Assembly (NCBI RefSeq): GCF_023476645.1
Contig: NZ_JAMCOJ010000001.1
Span: 372,001-436,000 of the forward strand
Length of the DNA: 64,000 nt
Direction of reading: 5' to 3'
Origin: Cellulophaga sp. 20_2_10
Lineage (GTDB): Bacteria > Bacteroidota > Bacteroidia > Flavobacteriales > Flavobacteriaceae
Below are positions 26,431 to 35,104 of this stretch, piece after piece. Under the pieces are notes generated by a model that saw only the letters and a list, made by a program, of their open reading frames with translations, was not told the DNA's origin and searched no databases. A program made the position numbers and the translations under genes. How positions within the stretch are numbered: the stretch's first letter is position 1; each line of letters begins with the position of its first letter.

Positions 26431-27888
26431 CTAATCTAAATAATTTTGTACTGCTGTTGCACGTTCTGTAACGTGATTTTTTAATTCGTTTACTGCCGTA
26501 CTAAAATCTGTACTAGAGTTTAAAAATGTATGCCCCGCAATTTCTGTGGTTGCATACGGCTCTATTAAAGATGCATACGTAGTATATGTTGCTTGTAATG
26601 TACTTGCATTAAAGGCATTATCTATAACATCTTGCACATAAGAGTTGTATTGTAGTTTATATGTATCATCTGCATATAAATACCCAATTAAAGGCCATTC
26701 TTCTTCGTTTAAGTCAGAGAAATCTAAGGCTAAAGAACCTTGCATATTACCTTGTTGTAACGCCTCGTTATTATCCCAAGGAATCCATTGTAATTTATCG
26801 GTATCTGGATTGTTGTATAAAAAGTAATTGTGCGTCATTCTACCATAGGTATCCCAATTCTGAATTACCGTGTTTACGGCTACATATTTTAAAAACTGAT
26901 CTGTATCAAAAACCGATTCTAAATTTGTTCTCCAAGCTTCAGGATCTGTAGTTCTGTTGCTTGCATGCAAAGCATCAAAAACACGCAATATATCAGAATA
27001 ATCTGCTTCGTCTTCATTTGTTTTCTTTACAAATACCTCTTCAGAAAAAGAACCTTCTGCAAAACTAGCTCCATCGCCATCTGGTTTGTATAAATTTTCA
27101 TCATCATCAGAAAATTGTGTATCTATAACAGTATCATCAACTTCTTCTACCAAGGTATACAACCCAAAATATACAGGTCCGTCTCCGTGATCTACATATA
27201 CTGTATAAAATGCAGTATGCGAACTTACCAAGCCGGCAGCTGTAAATACATCGGCAGCAACTTTTTCTCTAAGCATAGATTTATCATTGTAGTTATTCTT
27301 TAAACTCAATTTTTTAAATCCGTAAAAGCGTTGGTTGTCTATTTGTGGGTATTCATCTTCAAACTCATCAAAATCAAGTTTAAAAGACAATTTTAAGTTT
27401 CCGCTAGACCAAGTAGATTGTAAGCTAGAGTTACCTTTAAAACGTATACCAACTCTATACCATTCTTTTCCTTCGTAAATTACATCTGCAGGAACAAAAA
27501 TAGGATCCTCGTCTACTGTTGTTAATCCGCCACCACCGGTTGGAGGAGCACCAGCTCCAGGACCACCTGTAGTGGTTCCAAATTCACCATAATTGGTTGT
27601 CATATCATCTAACATACTTTGCCAACGATCTTCGGTAACAACTAAGTCTAAACGATTTACTTCTGTATTAGGAAAAATTTCTTCAAAATTAGGATCTGCA
27701 CTTTTGCTATGTGTATTGTCTGTCCAATCTGCAGCCGTAAAATCTGAATCTTCGTACATTTCTACATACGATCCTGTTTCTTCCGTTTCTTCTGTATCAT
27801 CTGTAATAGCATCAGAATCTGAAGAACACGACAATAAAAACATAAAATTTAGTAGTGCTAAAAGCAATATCGAATTATTTTTTTTCAT
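26431..27888 (-). CDS. CotH kinase family lipoprotein
   Basis: A 485-residue lipoprotein (lipobox FLLSC) with an acidic Asp/Glu/Thr linker and a Gly/Pro-rich segment (about 100-118) ahead of and inside a CotH domain (about 75-400). Typical CotH motifs are RFKGNSSLQ, KKLSLKNNYNDKSMLREK, NWDTYGRMTHNYFLY and IPWDNNEAL. In Bacillus and some pathogens CotH is an atypical protein kinase that phosphorylates coat or secreted proteins; here it would face the periplasm or cell surface. Its promoter (27921-27986) carries the same LytTR-type repeats as the EF-hand/YHYH operon and Gly-rich copy 2, so they are probably co-regulated. No VTC or DUF4956 partner is adjacent. Confidence 0.85.
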   Translation of the reverse strand: MKKNNSILLLALLNFMFLLSCSSDSDAITDDTEETEETGSYVEMYEDSDFTAADWTDNTHSKSADPNFEEIFPNTEVNRLDLVVTEDRWQSMLDDMTTNYGEFGTTTGGPGAGAPPTGGGGLTTVDEDPIFVPADVIYEGKEWYRVGIRFKGNSSLQSTWSSGNLKLSFKLDFDEFEDEYPQIDNQRFYGFKKLSLKNNYNDKSMLREKVAADVFTAAGLVSSHTAFYTVYVDHGDGPVYFGLYTLVEEVDDTVIDTQFSDDDENLYKPDGDGASFAEGSFSEEVFVKKTNEDEADYSDILRVFDALHASNRTTDPEAWRTNLESVFDTDQFLKYVAVNTVIQNWDTYGRMTHNYFLYNNPDTDKLQWIPWDNNEALQQGNMQGSLALDFSDLNEEEWPLIGYLYADDTYKLQYNSYVQDVIDNAFNASTLQATYTTYASLIEPYATTEIAGHTFLNSSTDFSTAVNELKNHVTERATAVQNYLD

Positions 27889-27920
27889 CCTTAAGTCTTA
27901 TTATAGTTATTAATCTGAGT

Positions 27921-27986
27921 CAAAGATGCAGAGAAGAAGCATAGTATTTAGATACTATCTGTGAACAAGGTTTGGTTTTCTGTGAA
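27921..27986 (-). promoter_or_regulatory. Promoter with LytTR-type direct repeats (CotH)
   Basis: The -7 element is CATCTTTG (27921-27928, minus strand; one mismatch to TAnnTTTG). ATCTGTGAA (27957-27965) and TTCTGTGAA (27978-27986), plus-strand reading, are 21 bp apart. The nearer repeat is 28 nt from the -7 element, identical to the spacing at 17643-17708. Confidence 0.72.
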
Positions 27987-28035
27987 TATGCTTTTAAATC
28001 CTATAAGAAAAAATTAGAGATTTAAGAATAAACCA

Positions 28036-28070
28036 AAAAAGAGGCTCTATGGTTGCATAGAGCCTCTTTT
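28036..28070. terminator. Terminator of the old-yellow-enzyme gene
   Basis: AAAAGAGGCTCTATG, a GTT loop, CATAGAGCCTCTTTT: a perfect stem about 48 nt after the leftward stop at 28118, with T-tracts in both directions. Confidence 0.88.
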
Positions 28071-28117
28071 AAATAATGTTGAATTACACTTTAAGTGTTT
28101 TTCTTTTCTATAGTAAA

Positions 28118-29212
28118 TTACATAGAAGCTGTTGGGTAATCTGTATATCCTTTTGCTCCTGGCACATAAAATGTACTTTCATCCCACTCTGCTAATTCTA
28201 GATGATCTCTAAAACGCTCTACTAAATCTGGATTAGATATAAATGGCTTGCCATAAGCTACTAAATCTGCATCACCATCTTCTATAACTTTGTTTCCTTT
28301 TTCTTGATCAAAGGCAGAATTTATCATTAATGTTCCGTTGTACAAAGGTCTAAAATGCTTAGCTATTTCTTTTACAGCAAACGGAATATTAGAAACATCT
28401 GTAAATGGTTCTGATAAATGAACGTAAGCCAAATTGTAATCGTTCAATTTTTTAATAATAGACTCAAACGTTGGTATTGTTTCTTCATCCATAGTAATAC
28501 CAAATAAACCATCTAAAGACGGATTAAATCGTACGCCTATTTTTTCTTGCGGAATTACTTCTTTCATAGCATCTAAGACCTCAAAAAAGAAACGTGTTCT
28601 GTTTTCTATATTTCCACCATACTCATCTGTTCTTACATTAGATGTCCCTGTGAAAAACTGATGAAATAGGTACCCGTTAGAAGAATGAATCTCTACGCCA
28701 TCAAAACCAGCTTTTACAGCATTTGCAGCAGCGTTTTTAAAATCTTTAACCGTAGTTTTAATATCCTCTATAGTCATTGCTCTAGGCGTAACGGTATCTT
28801 TGAAGCCTTCTGGAGTATAAGATTTTGCATTAGGGTTTATTGCAGATGGCGCAAGAGGTAATTCTCCGTTATGAAAATCTGGATGAGACATTCTACCAAC
28901 GTGCCATAATTGAATAAAGATTTTTCCGCCTTTATTATGCACACGCTTGGTAACTTTTTTCCAACCTTCTACCTGTTCATCTGTATGTATACCAGCAGTG
29001 TGTATGTACCCTACGGCATCCTTAGATACTTGAGATCCTTCGGTTATTATTAAACCCGCAGATGCTCTTTGCTCATAATAAAGTCCGTGTAACTCGTCTG
29101 TGGCTACACTACCCTCATTATCTGCTCTACTACGGGTCATAGGCGCCATAGCAACTCTGTTTTTTAGATTTATATTCTTATGATATGGTGTTAATAACTG
29201 TTGCTTGTTCAT
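28118..29212 (-). CDS. Old yellow enzyme family alkene reductase (NemA-like)
   Basis: A 364-residue FMN-dependent, NAD(P)H-consuming reductase of activated C=C bonds (enals, enones, maleimides, nitro compounds). Markers: N-terminal NRVAMAPMTRSRADNEG, QLWHVGRMSHPDF, the substrate-binding His-Ser pair GFDGVEIHSSNGYLFHQFF, NIENRTRFFFEVLDA and the C-terminal phosphate-binding LVAYGKPFISNPDLVERF. It follows a Crp/Fnr gene on the same strand and has its own promoter with a Crp-like box, which suggests induction by redox or electrophile stress. Confidence 0.9.
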   Translation of the reverse strand: MNKQQLLTPYHKNINLKNRVAMAPMTRSRADNEGSVATDELHGLYYEQRASAGLIITEGSQVSKDAVGYIHTAGIHTDEQVEGWKKVTKRVHNKGGKIFIQLWHVGRMSHPDFHNGELPLAPSAINPNAKSYTPEGFKDTVTPRAMTIEDIKTTVKDFKNAAANAVKAGFDGVEIHSSNGYLFHQFFTGTSNVRTDEYGGNIENRTRFFFEVLDAMKEVIPQEKIGVRFNPSLDGLFGITMDEETIPTFESIIKKLNDYNLAYVHLSEPFTDVSNIPFAVKEIAKHFRPLYNGTLMINSAFDQEKGNKVIEDGDADLVAYGKPFISNPDLVERFRDHLELAEWDESTFYVPGAKGYTDYPTASM

Positions 29213-29227
29213 TTTAATATTTTATTT

Positions 29228-29282
29228 ATTTGTATATACAAATGTACAAGACTGTTCTATCAATTCCATTGACCTATATCAA
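29228..29282 (-). promoter_or_regulatory. Old-yellow-enzyme promoter: palindrome, -7 element, Crp box
   Basis: TACATTTG (29239-29246, minus strand) is a perfect -7 element. TTGATATAGGTCAA (29269-29282, minus-strand reading) matches the Fnr-type dyad TTGAT-N4-ATCAA with one arm altered and is centred about 30 bp upstream of the -7 element, near -40. A separate perfect 16-bp palindrome ATTTGTATATACAAAT (29228-29243) overlaps the -7 element and the start of transcription, fitting a repressor site. Confidence 0.6.
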
Positions 29283-29870
29283 TTAAGATATATTTAACTT
29301 TTTTAGTTGTTTCCGAACTCTACTTAAGTTTTCTGGAGATACACCTAAGTAATTGGCGATATCATAATTTGGAACTCTATTCTCTATATTAGCATACGCC
29401 TCACAAAATTCTAGATACCGTTCTTGCGTATTTTTTTCTAAAGAAGACAATATACGCTTACGTTGTGCAATAGTACTATTTGTTACTAAAATTCTATAGT
29501 AGCGCTCAAATATTGGCATATCATCATATATTTTCTGAAGACTATCGTAATCTATAGAAAGCAATTCAGAATCCTCTAAAACCTCAATATGTAGCTTAGA
29601 TGGCACGTTATTATAGTAGGCGTCAAAATCTCCAACCCACCAATTTTCTACTGCAAACTGAATTATGTGCTTATTTCCTTTTGGATCTATATAATATGCT
29701 TTTAAGCCTCCTTTAATTACAAAATATTTATGCTTGACAATTTGTCCTGGTTCTACTAAAAATTGGCCTTTATCAATAGTTATTTCCTTTAAAAATGAAG
29801 TAAACTGATACAACTCTTTTGCTGTTGGACTAACATGTTTAGTAATATGTTCTTCTATAGATTTATACAT
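29283..29870 (-). CDS. Crp/Fnr family transcriptional regulator
   Basis: A 195-residue regulator with a cNMP-binding beta-roll (about 20-115) and a C-terminal helix-turn-helix, YDIANYLGVSPENLSRVRKQL. The recognition helix has the ExxSR pattern (ENLSR) that in E. coli Fnr reads TTGAT. A matching TTGA-N6-TCAA box begins at the base next to its stop codon and precedes the reductase gene, the probable target. No cysteine cluster for an Fnr-type iron-sulfur centre is present, so the signal is probably not oxygen through Fe-S. Confidence 0.82.
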   Translation of the reverse strand: MYKSIEEHITKHVSPTAKELYQFTSFLKEITIDKGQFLVEPGQIVKHKYFVIKGGLKAYYIDPKGNKHIIQFAVENWWVGDFDAYYNNVPSKLHIEVLEDSELLSIDYDSLQKIYDDMPIFERYYRILVTNSTIAQRKRILSSLEKNTQERYLEFCEAYANIENRVPNYDIANYLGVSPENLSRVRKQLKKLNIS

Positions 29871-30105
29871 CTTACAAAGATGCTAAAAGCATTACCCTTA
29901 AGCAATACAAAGTTGATGATAACAGCTGCTGTTTGATAGTTTACATTTAATTAACCTACTAGATATTTAGTTCTAAAAACACATACTTAACTCATAACCA
30001 ACACATAAACTATTTAAAACACCACCTAAAACATAAAGAATGTAGATTTTAAACAGTAAATAAGAAGTTCTTAAGGTAAAATAATGCTAATTAACAGTAA
30101 AATAC

Positions 30106-30139
30106 TCTTACATATGTAAGAATAGACGTTATAAATTTG
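30106..30139 (+). promoter_or_regulatory. Carrageenase promoter with 16-bp palindrome
   Basis: TAAATTTG (30132-30139) is a perfect -7 element, 25 nt before the ATG. A perfect palindrome, TCTTACATATGTAAGA (30106-30121), covers the -33 region, the place for a repressor or inducer-dependent regulator. A 13-bp dyad TAAGAAgTTCTTA lies further upstream (30061-30073). Confidence 0.6.
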
Positions 30140-30164
30140 TCGTTATTAATAAAAAACATATACT

Positions 30165-31643
30165 ATGAAATTACAATTTAAACATTTTTATGTAACATCT
30201 ATGGCCTTATTAGCTATAGGATGTTCTAAAGAAATTGAAGAAAATGACAATGCGGCAATTTTAGAAACGCCAACCGAATTAAGTGCAAGCGTCGCTAGAT
30301 TTTACACACCGCCGAGTAATGCTGTAACATCTAATAAAAAAAATTTAGTAACAGATTACAATGTGAACAACAATGATACTAATGATGATAGTGCTAAATT
30401 AAATTTAGCAATTAAAGATTTATTTAATACTAATGGCGGTGTATTAACCATTCCTAAAGGAAAATATTATTTTAATAAAATTAGAATGCGTTCTAATGTA
30501 CACCTAGAGATTGAAAAAGGTACAGTCATATATCCTACCAAAGGGCTAACACCGGCTAAAAATCATAGAATATTTGATTTTGCGAATAAAACGGAAGATA
30601 AAATTGAGAACGCAAGTATTATAGGTAAAGGAGGAAAATTCATTGTAGATTTAAGAGGAAACACTTCAAAAAACCTTATTGTAGCCGATGTAGGTAATGT
30701 AGACAATTTTAAAATATCAAACTTTTCTATTAAGGATGAAAAAACTGTGTTTGCCTCCGTACTCATAAGTTTTACGGACAATGGAAGTAATGCTTGGCCA
30801 CACAATGGTATCATAGAAAATATAAGTCAGACCAATGCACACACAGGTTACGGACTTATACAAGCCTATGCTGCGGATAATGTATTATTTAACAATCTAA
30901 AATGTACAGGAGGCGTAACATTACGACTAGAAACTGATAACCTTGCTATGAAAACAGCTAACAAAGGTGGTGTAAGAGATATTTTTGCTACTAAAATTAG
31001 CAATACAAGTGGTTTAACGCCTGTAATGTTTTCTCCTCATTTTATGGAAAATGGTAAGGTAACTATAGATGATGTAACAGCTATTGGTTGCGCATATGCT
31101 GTGCGTGTAGAACACGGTTTTATAGAAATTTTTGATAAAGACAATAGAGCTAACGGACAAGCTTTTAAAACCTATATTGAGGGCATTTTAGGAGCTGGTT
31201 CTGTGTCTGAATTATACAAACGTAACAACGGAAGAACTTGGGCTGTACGTATTGATAATGATTTTAGTGAAGCTGCTTACAACCACTCTAACCCGGCTGT
31301 AAATGGTATTAAACCAGGAAACTTTAAAAATTCTACAGTAAGTAATGTCAAGGTAACCTATAAAAATACAGGAGCTAAATTAAAACATCTGTTTTTACCA
31401 TACTTACCTTGTTCAGAACGTTCTAAGGTGTGTAAACCTGGATCTTCTGGTTTTGAGTATAATGGTCCTTCTTTGGGCGTTTCCATAGATAATACCAAAA
31501 GAGATAATAGTTTAGGTAATTACAATGTAAATGTAACTACATCTAGAGTACAGGGATTTCCTAGTAACTATATCCTAAACGTAAAATACAATACACCCAA
31601 ACTTTGTAACCAAGGTGTTGGTACCATTACTTCTTGTAACTAA
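30165..31643 (+). CDS. cgiA: Iota-carrageenase, GH82 (EC 3.2.1.157)
   Basis: A 492-residue right-handed beta-helix lipoprotein (signal with LLAIGC, Cys20) that cuts beta-1,4 links of iota-carrageenan from red algae with inversion. The GH82 active-site pattern known from Alteromonas fortis CgiA (Gln222, Glu245, Asp247, His281) is reproduced with exact spacing: Gln233 in GLIQAYAADN, Glu256 and Asp258 in LRLETDN, and His292 in SPHFMEN. The length matches flavobacterial GH82 enzymes as I recall them. The lipobox suggests cell-surface anchoring. It is a single gene with its own operator-like palindrome and terminator, not inside a SusCD locus in this window. Confidence 0.9.
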   Translation: MKLQFKHFYVTSMALLAIGCSKEIEENDNAAILETPTELSASVARFYTPPSNAVTSNKKNLVTDYNVNNNDTNDDSAKLNLAIKDLFNTNGGVLTIPKGKYYFNKIRMRSNVHLEIEKGTVIYPTKGLTPAKNHRIFDFANKTEDKIENASIIGKGGKFIVDLRGNTSKNLIVADVGNVDNFKISNFSIKDEKTVFASVLISFTDNGSNAWPHNGIIENISQTNAHTGYGLIQAYAADNVLFNNLKCTGGVTLRLETDNLAMKTANKGGVRDIFATKISNTSGLTPVMFSPHFMENGKVTIDDVTAIGCAYAVRVEHGFIEIFDKDNRANGQAFKTYIEGILGAGSVSELYKRNNGRTWAVRIDNDFSEAAYNHSNPAVNGIKPGNFKNSTVSNVKVTYKNTGAKLKHLFLPYLPCSERSKVCKPGSSGFEYNGPSLGVSIDNTKRDNSLGNYNVNVTTSRVQGFPSNYILNVKYNTPKLCNQGVGTITSCN

Positions 31644-31660
31644 TTTTAGTTTTACAACAT

Positions 31661-31697
31661 AAAAAAACAGCTGTTTAAATTAATAAACAGCTGTTTT
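31661..31697. terminator. Bidirectional terminator after the carrageenase
   Basis: AAAAACAGCTGTTTA, a 6-nt loop, TAAACAGCTGTTTTT: a perfect stem separating the convergent carrageenase and mannitol operon. Confidence 0.9.
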
Positions 31698-31713
31698 TAG
31701 TTTTGGGGAACGG

Positions 31714-32598
31714 TTAATTGGGGGAAATAAATTTATAAATATCTTCTTCTTTAATTTCTGGGTTTGCACCTTCGCTACCAGCAACCAAAGCGCCTACTGC
31801 ACAAGCAAAATCTATTGCTTCTTGCGGATTGTTTTCATTAATTAGCTTATTAATTAATGATGCTAAAAACGAATCTCCTGCTCCAACAGTATCTACCACT
31901 TCTATTTGATAACCACTATTGTAATAAAAAACATCGTTATAATATAAAATAGCTCCGTGCCTTCCTTTTGTAACACAAATAGACTTGGTATTGGTATGCT
32001 CTGCTATAAACTTAATGTTCTGTTCTAAAGAATGTGTTTTAGAGTTTATTTTTTTTCCTATTTCAAAAATCTCATCATCATTAAACTTAATAAAGTCTGC
32101 TTGTTTCATTAAGTAATTTAAAACGTCCGTGGTATAGTATGGTTCTCTTAAATTAACATCAAAAATTTTATGTTTTGCTAATTTCAAAAGCTCATATAAT
32201 GTATGTCTAGAGGTACTATCACGTGCAACTAAACTACCAAACACAAAGGCATCTGCTTTTTCTGTTAAGGTTTTATTTGTATCTGTAAGCTTAATATTAT
32301 CCCAAGCTCTTGGAAATTTAATATCATAAGATGCAGAACCTTTTTGGTTAAGCATTACCTTAACTTTCCCTGTTTTTAATTTACGATCTACTTGTAAATT
32401 AGTTGCATTTACGCCATGTTCTTTTATGTAAGCTTCAATTTTTTTTCCTTTTTTATCATCACCAATACTACTAATAATAGATACATTATTACCTAAAGAC
32501 TGTAACCGTAAGGCTACATTTAAAGGTGCACCTCCTATTTTTTTATGGGTAGGAAAAACATCCCATAAAACTTCACCATAGCAAACTATGTTCTTCAT
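31714..32598 (-). CDS. PfkB-family fructokinase
   Basis: A 294-residue ribokinase/PfkB sugar kinase. I start at the Met at 32598 because upstream codons overlap the dehydrogenase gene. Motifs: N-terminal GEVLWDVFP and KKIGGAPLNVALRL (sugar site), and the C-terminal anion hole with catalytic Asp in DTVGAGDSFLA. In this operon it should phosphorylate the fructose made from mannitol to fructose 6-phosphate. It is the last gene of the leftward operon and begins 1 bp past the dehydrogenase stop. Confidence 0.85.
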   Translation of the reverse strand: MKNIVCYGEVLWDVFPTHKKIGGAPLNVALRLQSLGNNVSIISSIGDDKKGKKIEAYIKEHGVNATNLQVDRKLKTGKVKVMLNQKGSASYDIKFPRAWDNIKLTDTNKTLTEKADAFVFGSLVARDSTSRHTLYELLKLAKHKIFDVNLREPYYTTDVLNYLMKQADFIKFNDDEIFEIGKKINSKTHSLEQNIKFIAEHTNTKSICVTKGRHGAILYYNDVFYYNSGYQIEVVDTVGAGDSFLASLINKLINENNPQEAIDFACAVGALVAGSEGANPEIKEEDIYKFISPN

Positions 32599-32599
32599 A

Positions 32600-34096
32600 T
32601 TAATTGTTGTTTGCAAGGTTATTATTCATCTCAACAACACATTTTTCTACACCATTAGCGGTAATATTTTTATATGCTGATGTATATGCGTCTACAAAAG
32701 GTACAGCAGTAATAAGTTTCCCAAAAATAGAATCTATTTCTAAAAAAGCTTTTGGGTTTTCTTTTGCTGCATTTGCTTTAATATCTAAAAGTAATTTTAC
32801 GGCATCTTTAATATTTAAAACTTTCCCATTTTCATCTTTACCTAAGCTATAAATTGCCCAAGCAGCAACCACAAAAGCAGCCATTTTTATGGATCCGTTT
32901 TTCTTTAACTGTGAATTTACCGTTGGTACTATAAATATTGGAAACTTAGCAGAACTCTCTGAACAAATACGATCTATTTGATCTTTTATATTCATATTTC
33001 CAAACCTTTCTAGTAATGAGGCTTTATATTCACTTAAATTAATACCTTCCAAGTCACCCAAAACAGGAGTTACCTCGATATTCATATAATTATTTAAAAA
33101 CGTTTTAATGTTTTCGTTATTTACGGCTTCATCTATTGTAGAATACCCTACTAAAGCACCAAGTATACCCAACACAGAATGTCCTGCATTTAGTAAACTA
33201 AGTTTCATTTTTTCATAAGGCGCTACATTGGCTACAAATTGTGCTCCTACAATTTCCCAAGCAGGTCTGCCTTCAATAAAATTATCCTCAATAACCCATT
33301 GCTTAAATGGTTCACAAACAACTGGCCAAGCATCATCTATCCCAGAAGTTTCTTTTAAACTTAAAATATCTAATTCTGATGTAGCAGGTGTTATTCTATC
33401 TACCATTGCATTAGGAAAAGATACATTTGTTTCTATCCACTTTACCAAATTTGGCTCTGCAATCTTTACATAACTAAGCAACATTCTCTTCGTCATATGT
33501 CCGTTTCCTTGAATATTGTCACAAGACTGAATTGTACACCCTTTTATACCTCTTTCTTTTCTAAGTTTTAAAGCCTGAGTTAGGTAACCAAAAATAGTTT
33601 TTGGGGCATAAGCATTCTTTAAATCGTGCTGAATTAATGAGTTATTAAAATCGAAGTCTTTTGTAGCTTCATTATAATTGTAACCTCCTTCTGTAATGGT
33701 TAGCGTTATAATTTTAACCTCAGGACTAGCCATTTTCTCTATAACTTTTATTGGATCCTCAGGAGCAAACAAATACTCCACTATGGAACCAATTACTTGT
33801 TTTTTATGGGTCCCATCTAACTCCTTAACAATTAAAGTATACAGTCCATCTTGTTCTTTTAGGGTGTTGTATATTTTAGTATCAAAATCTAATAATGCTA
33901 CACCGCAAATTCCCCATTCTGTACTGTCCTGGTTATGTAATAACTGATCTGTATAAAAAGCCTCATGCGCTCTATGAAAGCCACCTATACCAACATGTAC
34001 TATTCCTGTTTTAAGTTTAGATCTATCGTATTTTGGAATTGAAATTCTTTCTGAAATCGAAGAAAGATTCTCACTATTTAATTTATAATTTTTCAT
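32600..34096 (-). CDS. Mannitol 2-dehydrogenase (long-chain polyol dehydrogenase)
   Basis: A 498-residue NAD(P)-dependent polyol dehydrogenase that oxidises D-mannitol to D-fructose. Motifs of the PSLDR family: HVGIGGFHRAHEAFYTDQLL (nucleotide site), QSCDNIQGNGHMTKRM, FPNAMVDRITPAT, and the catalytic Lys/Asn/His set in KLSLLNAGHSVLG. Mannitol as substrate is inferred from the neighbours (fructokinase and sugar ABC transporter) and from the similar mannitol locus described in the seaweed degrader Zobellia galactanivorans. Fructuronate or tagaturonate reduction is the alternative. Confidence 0.83.
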   Translation of the reverse strand: MKNYKLNSENLSSISERISIPKYDRSKLKTGIVHVGIGGFHRAHEAFYTDQLLHNQDSTEWGICGVALLDFDTKIYNTLKEQDGLYTLIVKELDGTHKKQVIGSIVEYLFAPEDPIKVIEKMASPEVKIITLTITEGGYNYNEATKDFDFNNSLIQHDLKNAYAPKTIFGYLTQALKLRKERGIKGCTIQSCDNIQGNGHMTKRMLLSYVKIAEPNLVKWIETNVSFPNAMVDRITPATSELDILSLKETSGIDDAWPVVCEPFKQWVIEDNFIEGRPAWEIVGAQFVANVAPYEKMKLSLLNAGHSVLGILGALVGYSTIDEAVNNENIKTFLNNYMNIEVTPVLGDLEGINLSEYKASLLERFGNMNIKDQIDRICSESSAKFPIFIVPTVNSQLKKNGSIKMAAFVVAAWAIYSLGKDENGKVLNIKDAVKLLLDIKANAAKENPKAFLEIDSIFGKLITAVPFVDAYTSAYKNITANGVEKCVVEMNNNLANNN

Positions 34097-34107
34097 AGAA
34101 TATTGTA

Positions 34108-35076
34108 TTATTTACTTTCAAATCTTTGAAGCAGTACTGCAAATATGATAATACCACCTTTTACTACCTGTTGTGGGTAAGATGGTACATTTAATAAGTT
34201 TAAAATGTTTCCTATTAATCCTAAAATAAGTACACCCATTAGTGTATTTATTGCGGTTCCTTTTCCGCCATTTAGGCTTGCGCCACCAATAACAACCGCT
34301 GCAATAGCATCTAGCTCCCAAGCCATTCCCATATTTGGAGAACCAAGGTTTGTTCTTGAAGCAACAATTATAGCCGCTGTAGCAGCCAAAGCTCCAGAAA
34401 TAGCATAGACTAAAAACTTGTATTTATTTACCTTAATACCAGACAAACGAGATGCTTCTTCATTACTGCCTATTGCAATAATTAATCTACCAAACACATT
34501 ATACCTAAGCATAACCATTGTTATAATCACAATTATAAAAAATACCAAAGCAATATTTGGAATACCTAAAGTAGAGTTGTTTGCAAAATTAGACATGAAC
34601 AAACCTCCATAGGTTTTAAATGTAATAGGAGATCCTTTAGAGTAAATAAAACCTAGTCCTCTAGCAATAGTCATTAATGCCAATGTGGCTACAAATGGTG
34701 CCATTTTTTGATAAGCAACCAAATACCCAGAAATACTACCCAATCCAAAACCAATAGCAATTGTTATTACAATTGCAAGAGGTAATACTACTAAGTTTAC
34801 AAGTATAGCAAAAGTTACAGCCAGTAATGCTACCATAGAGCCCACAGACAAATCTATACCTCCTGTTAAAATAACGATTAACATACCAATACTAATAATA
34901 CCTATTCCAGATACTTGTTTTAGTAAGTTTGATAAGTTTACTGACGTAAAAAATACATCTGATATTAGTGCTGAAAATATAAGTAGTAAAATAAATATAA
35001 ATACAGTATTGTACTTTACTAAAAACTTAAGAATACCACTAGGACTGCTTAATTGTTCTTTTAATGTTAAAGCCAT
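34108..35076 (-). CDS. Sugar/polyol ABC transporter permease (RbsC family)
   Basis: A 322-residue permease with about ten membrane helices and the CUT2-family cytoplasmic loop (GSNEEASRLSGIKVNKYKFLVY), followed by GGASLNGGKGT. As in other CUT2 systems, one gene forms the homodimeric channel. It is 11 bp upstream of the mannitol dehydrogenase gene and 28 bp downstream of the ATPase. Likely cargo: mannitol or a related polyol. Confidence 0.88.
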   Translation of the reverse strand: MALTLKEQLSSPSGILKFLVKYNTVFIFILLLIFSALISDVFFTSVNLSNLLKQVSGIGIISIGMLIVILTGGIDLSVGSMVALLAVTFAILVNLVVLPLAIVITIAIGFGLGSISGYLVAYQKMAPFVATLALMTIARGLGFIYSKGSPITFKTYGGLFMSNFANNSTLGIPNIALVFFIIVIITMVMLRYNVFGRLIIAIGSNEEASRLSGIKVNKYKFLVYAISGALAATAAIIVASRTNLGSPNMGMAWELDAIAAVVIGGASLNGGKGTAINTLMGVLILGLIGNILNLLNVPSYPQQVVKGGIIIFAVLLQRFESK

Positions 35077-35104
35077 AACGTTAGTTTTTTAATAATTTAA
35101 TTGG

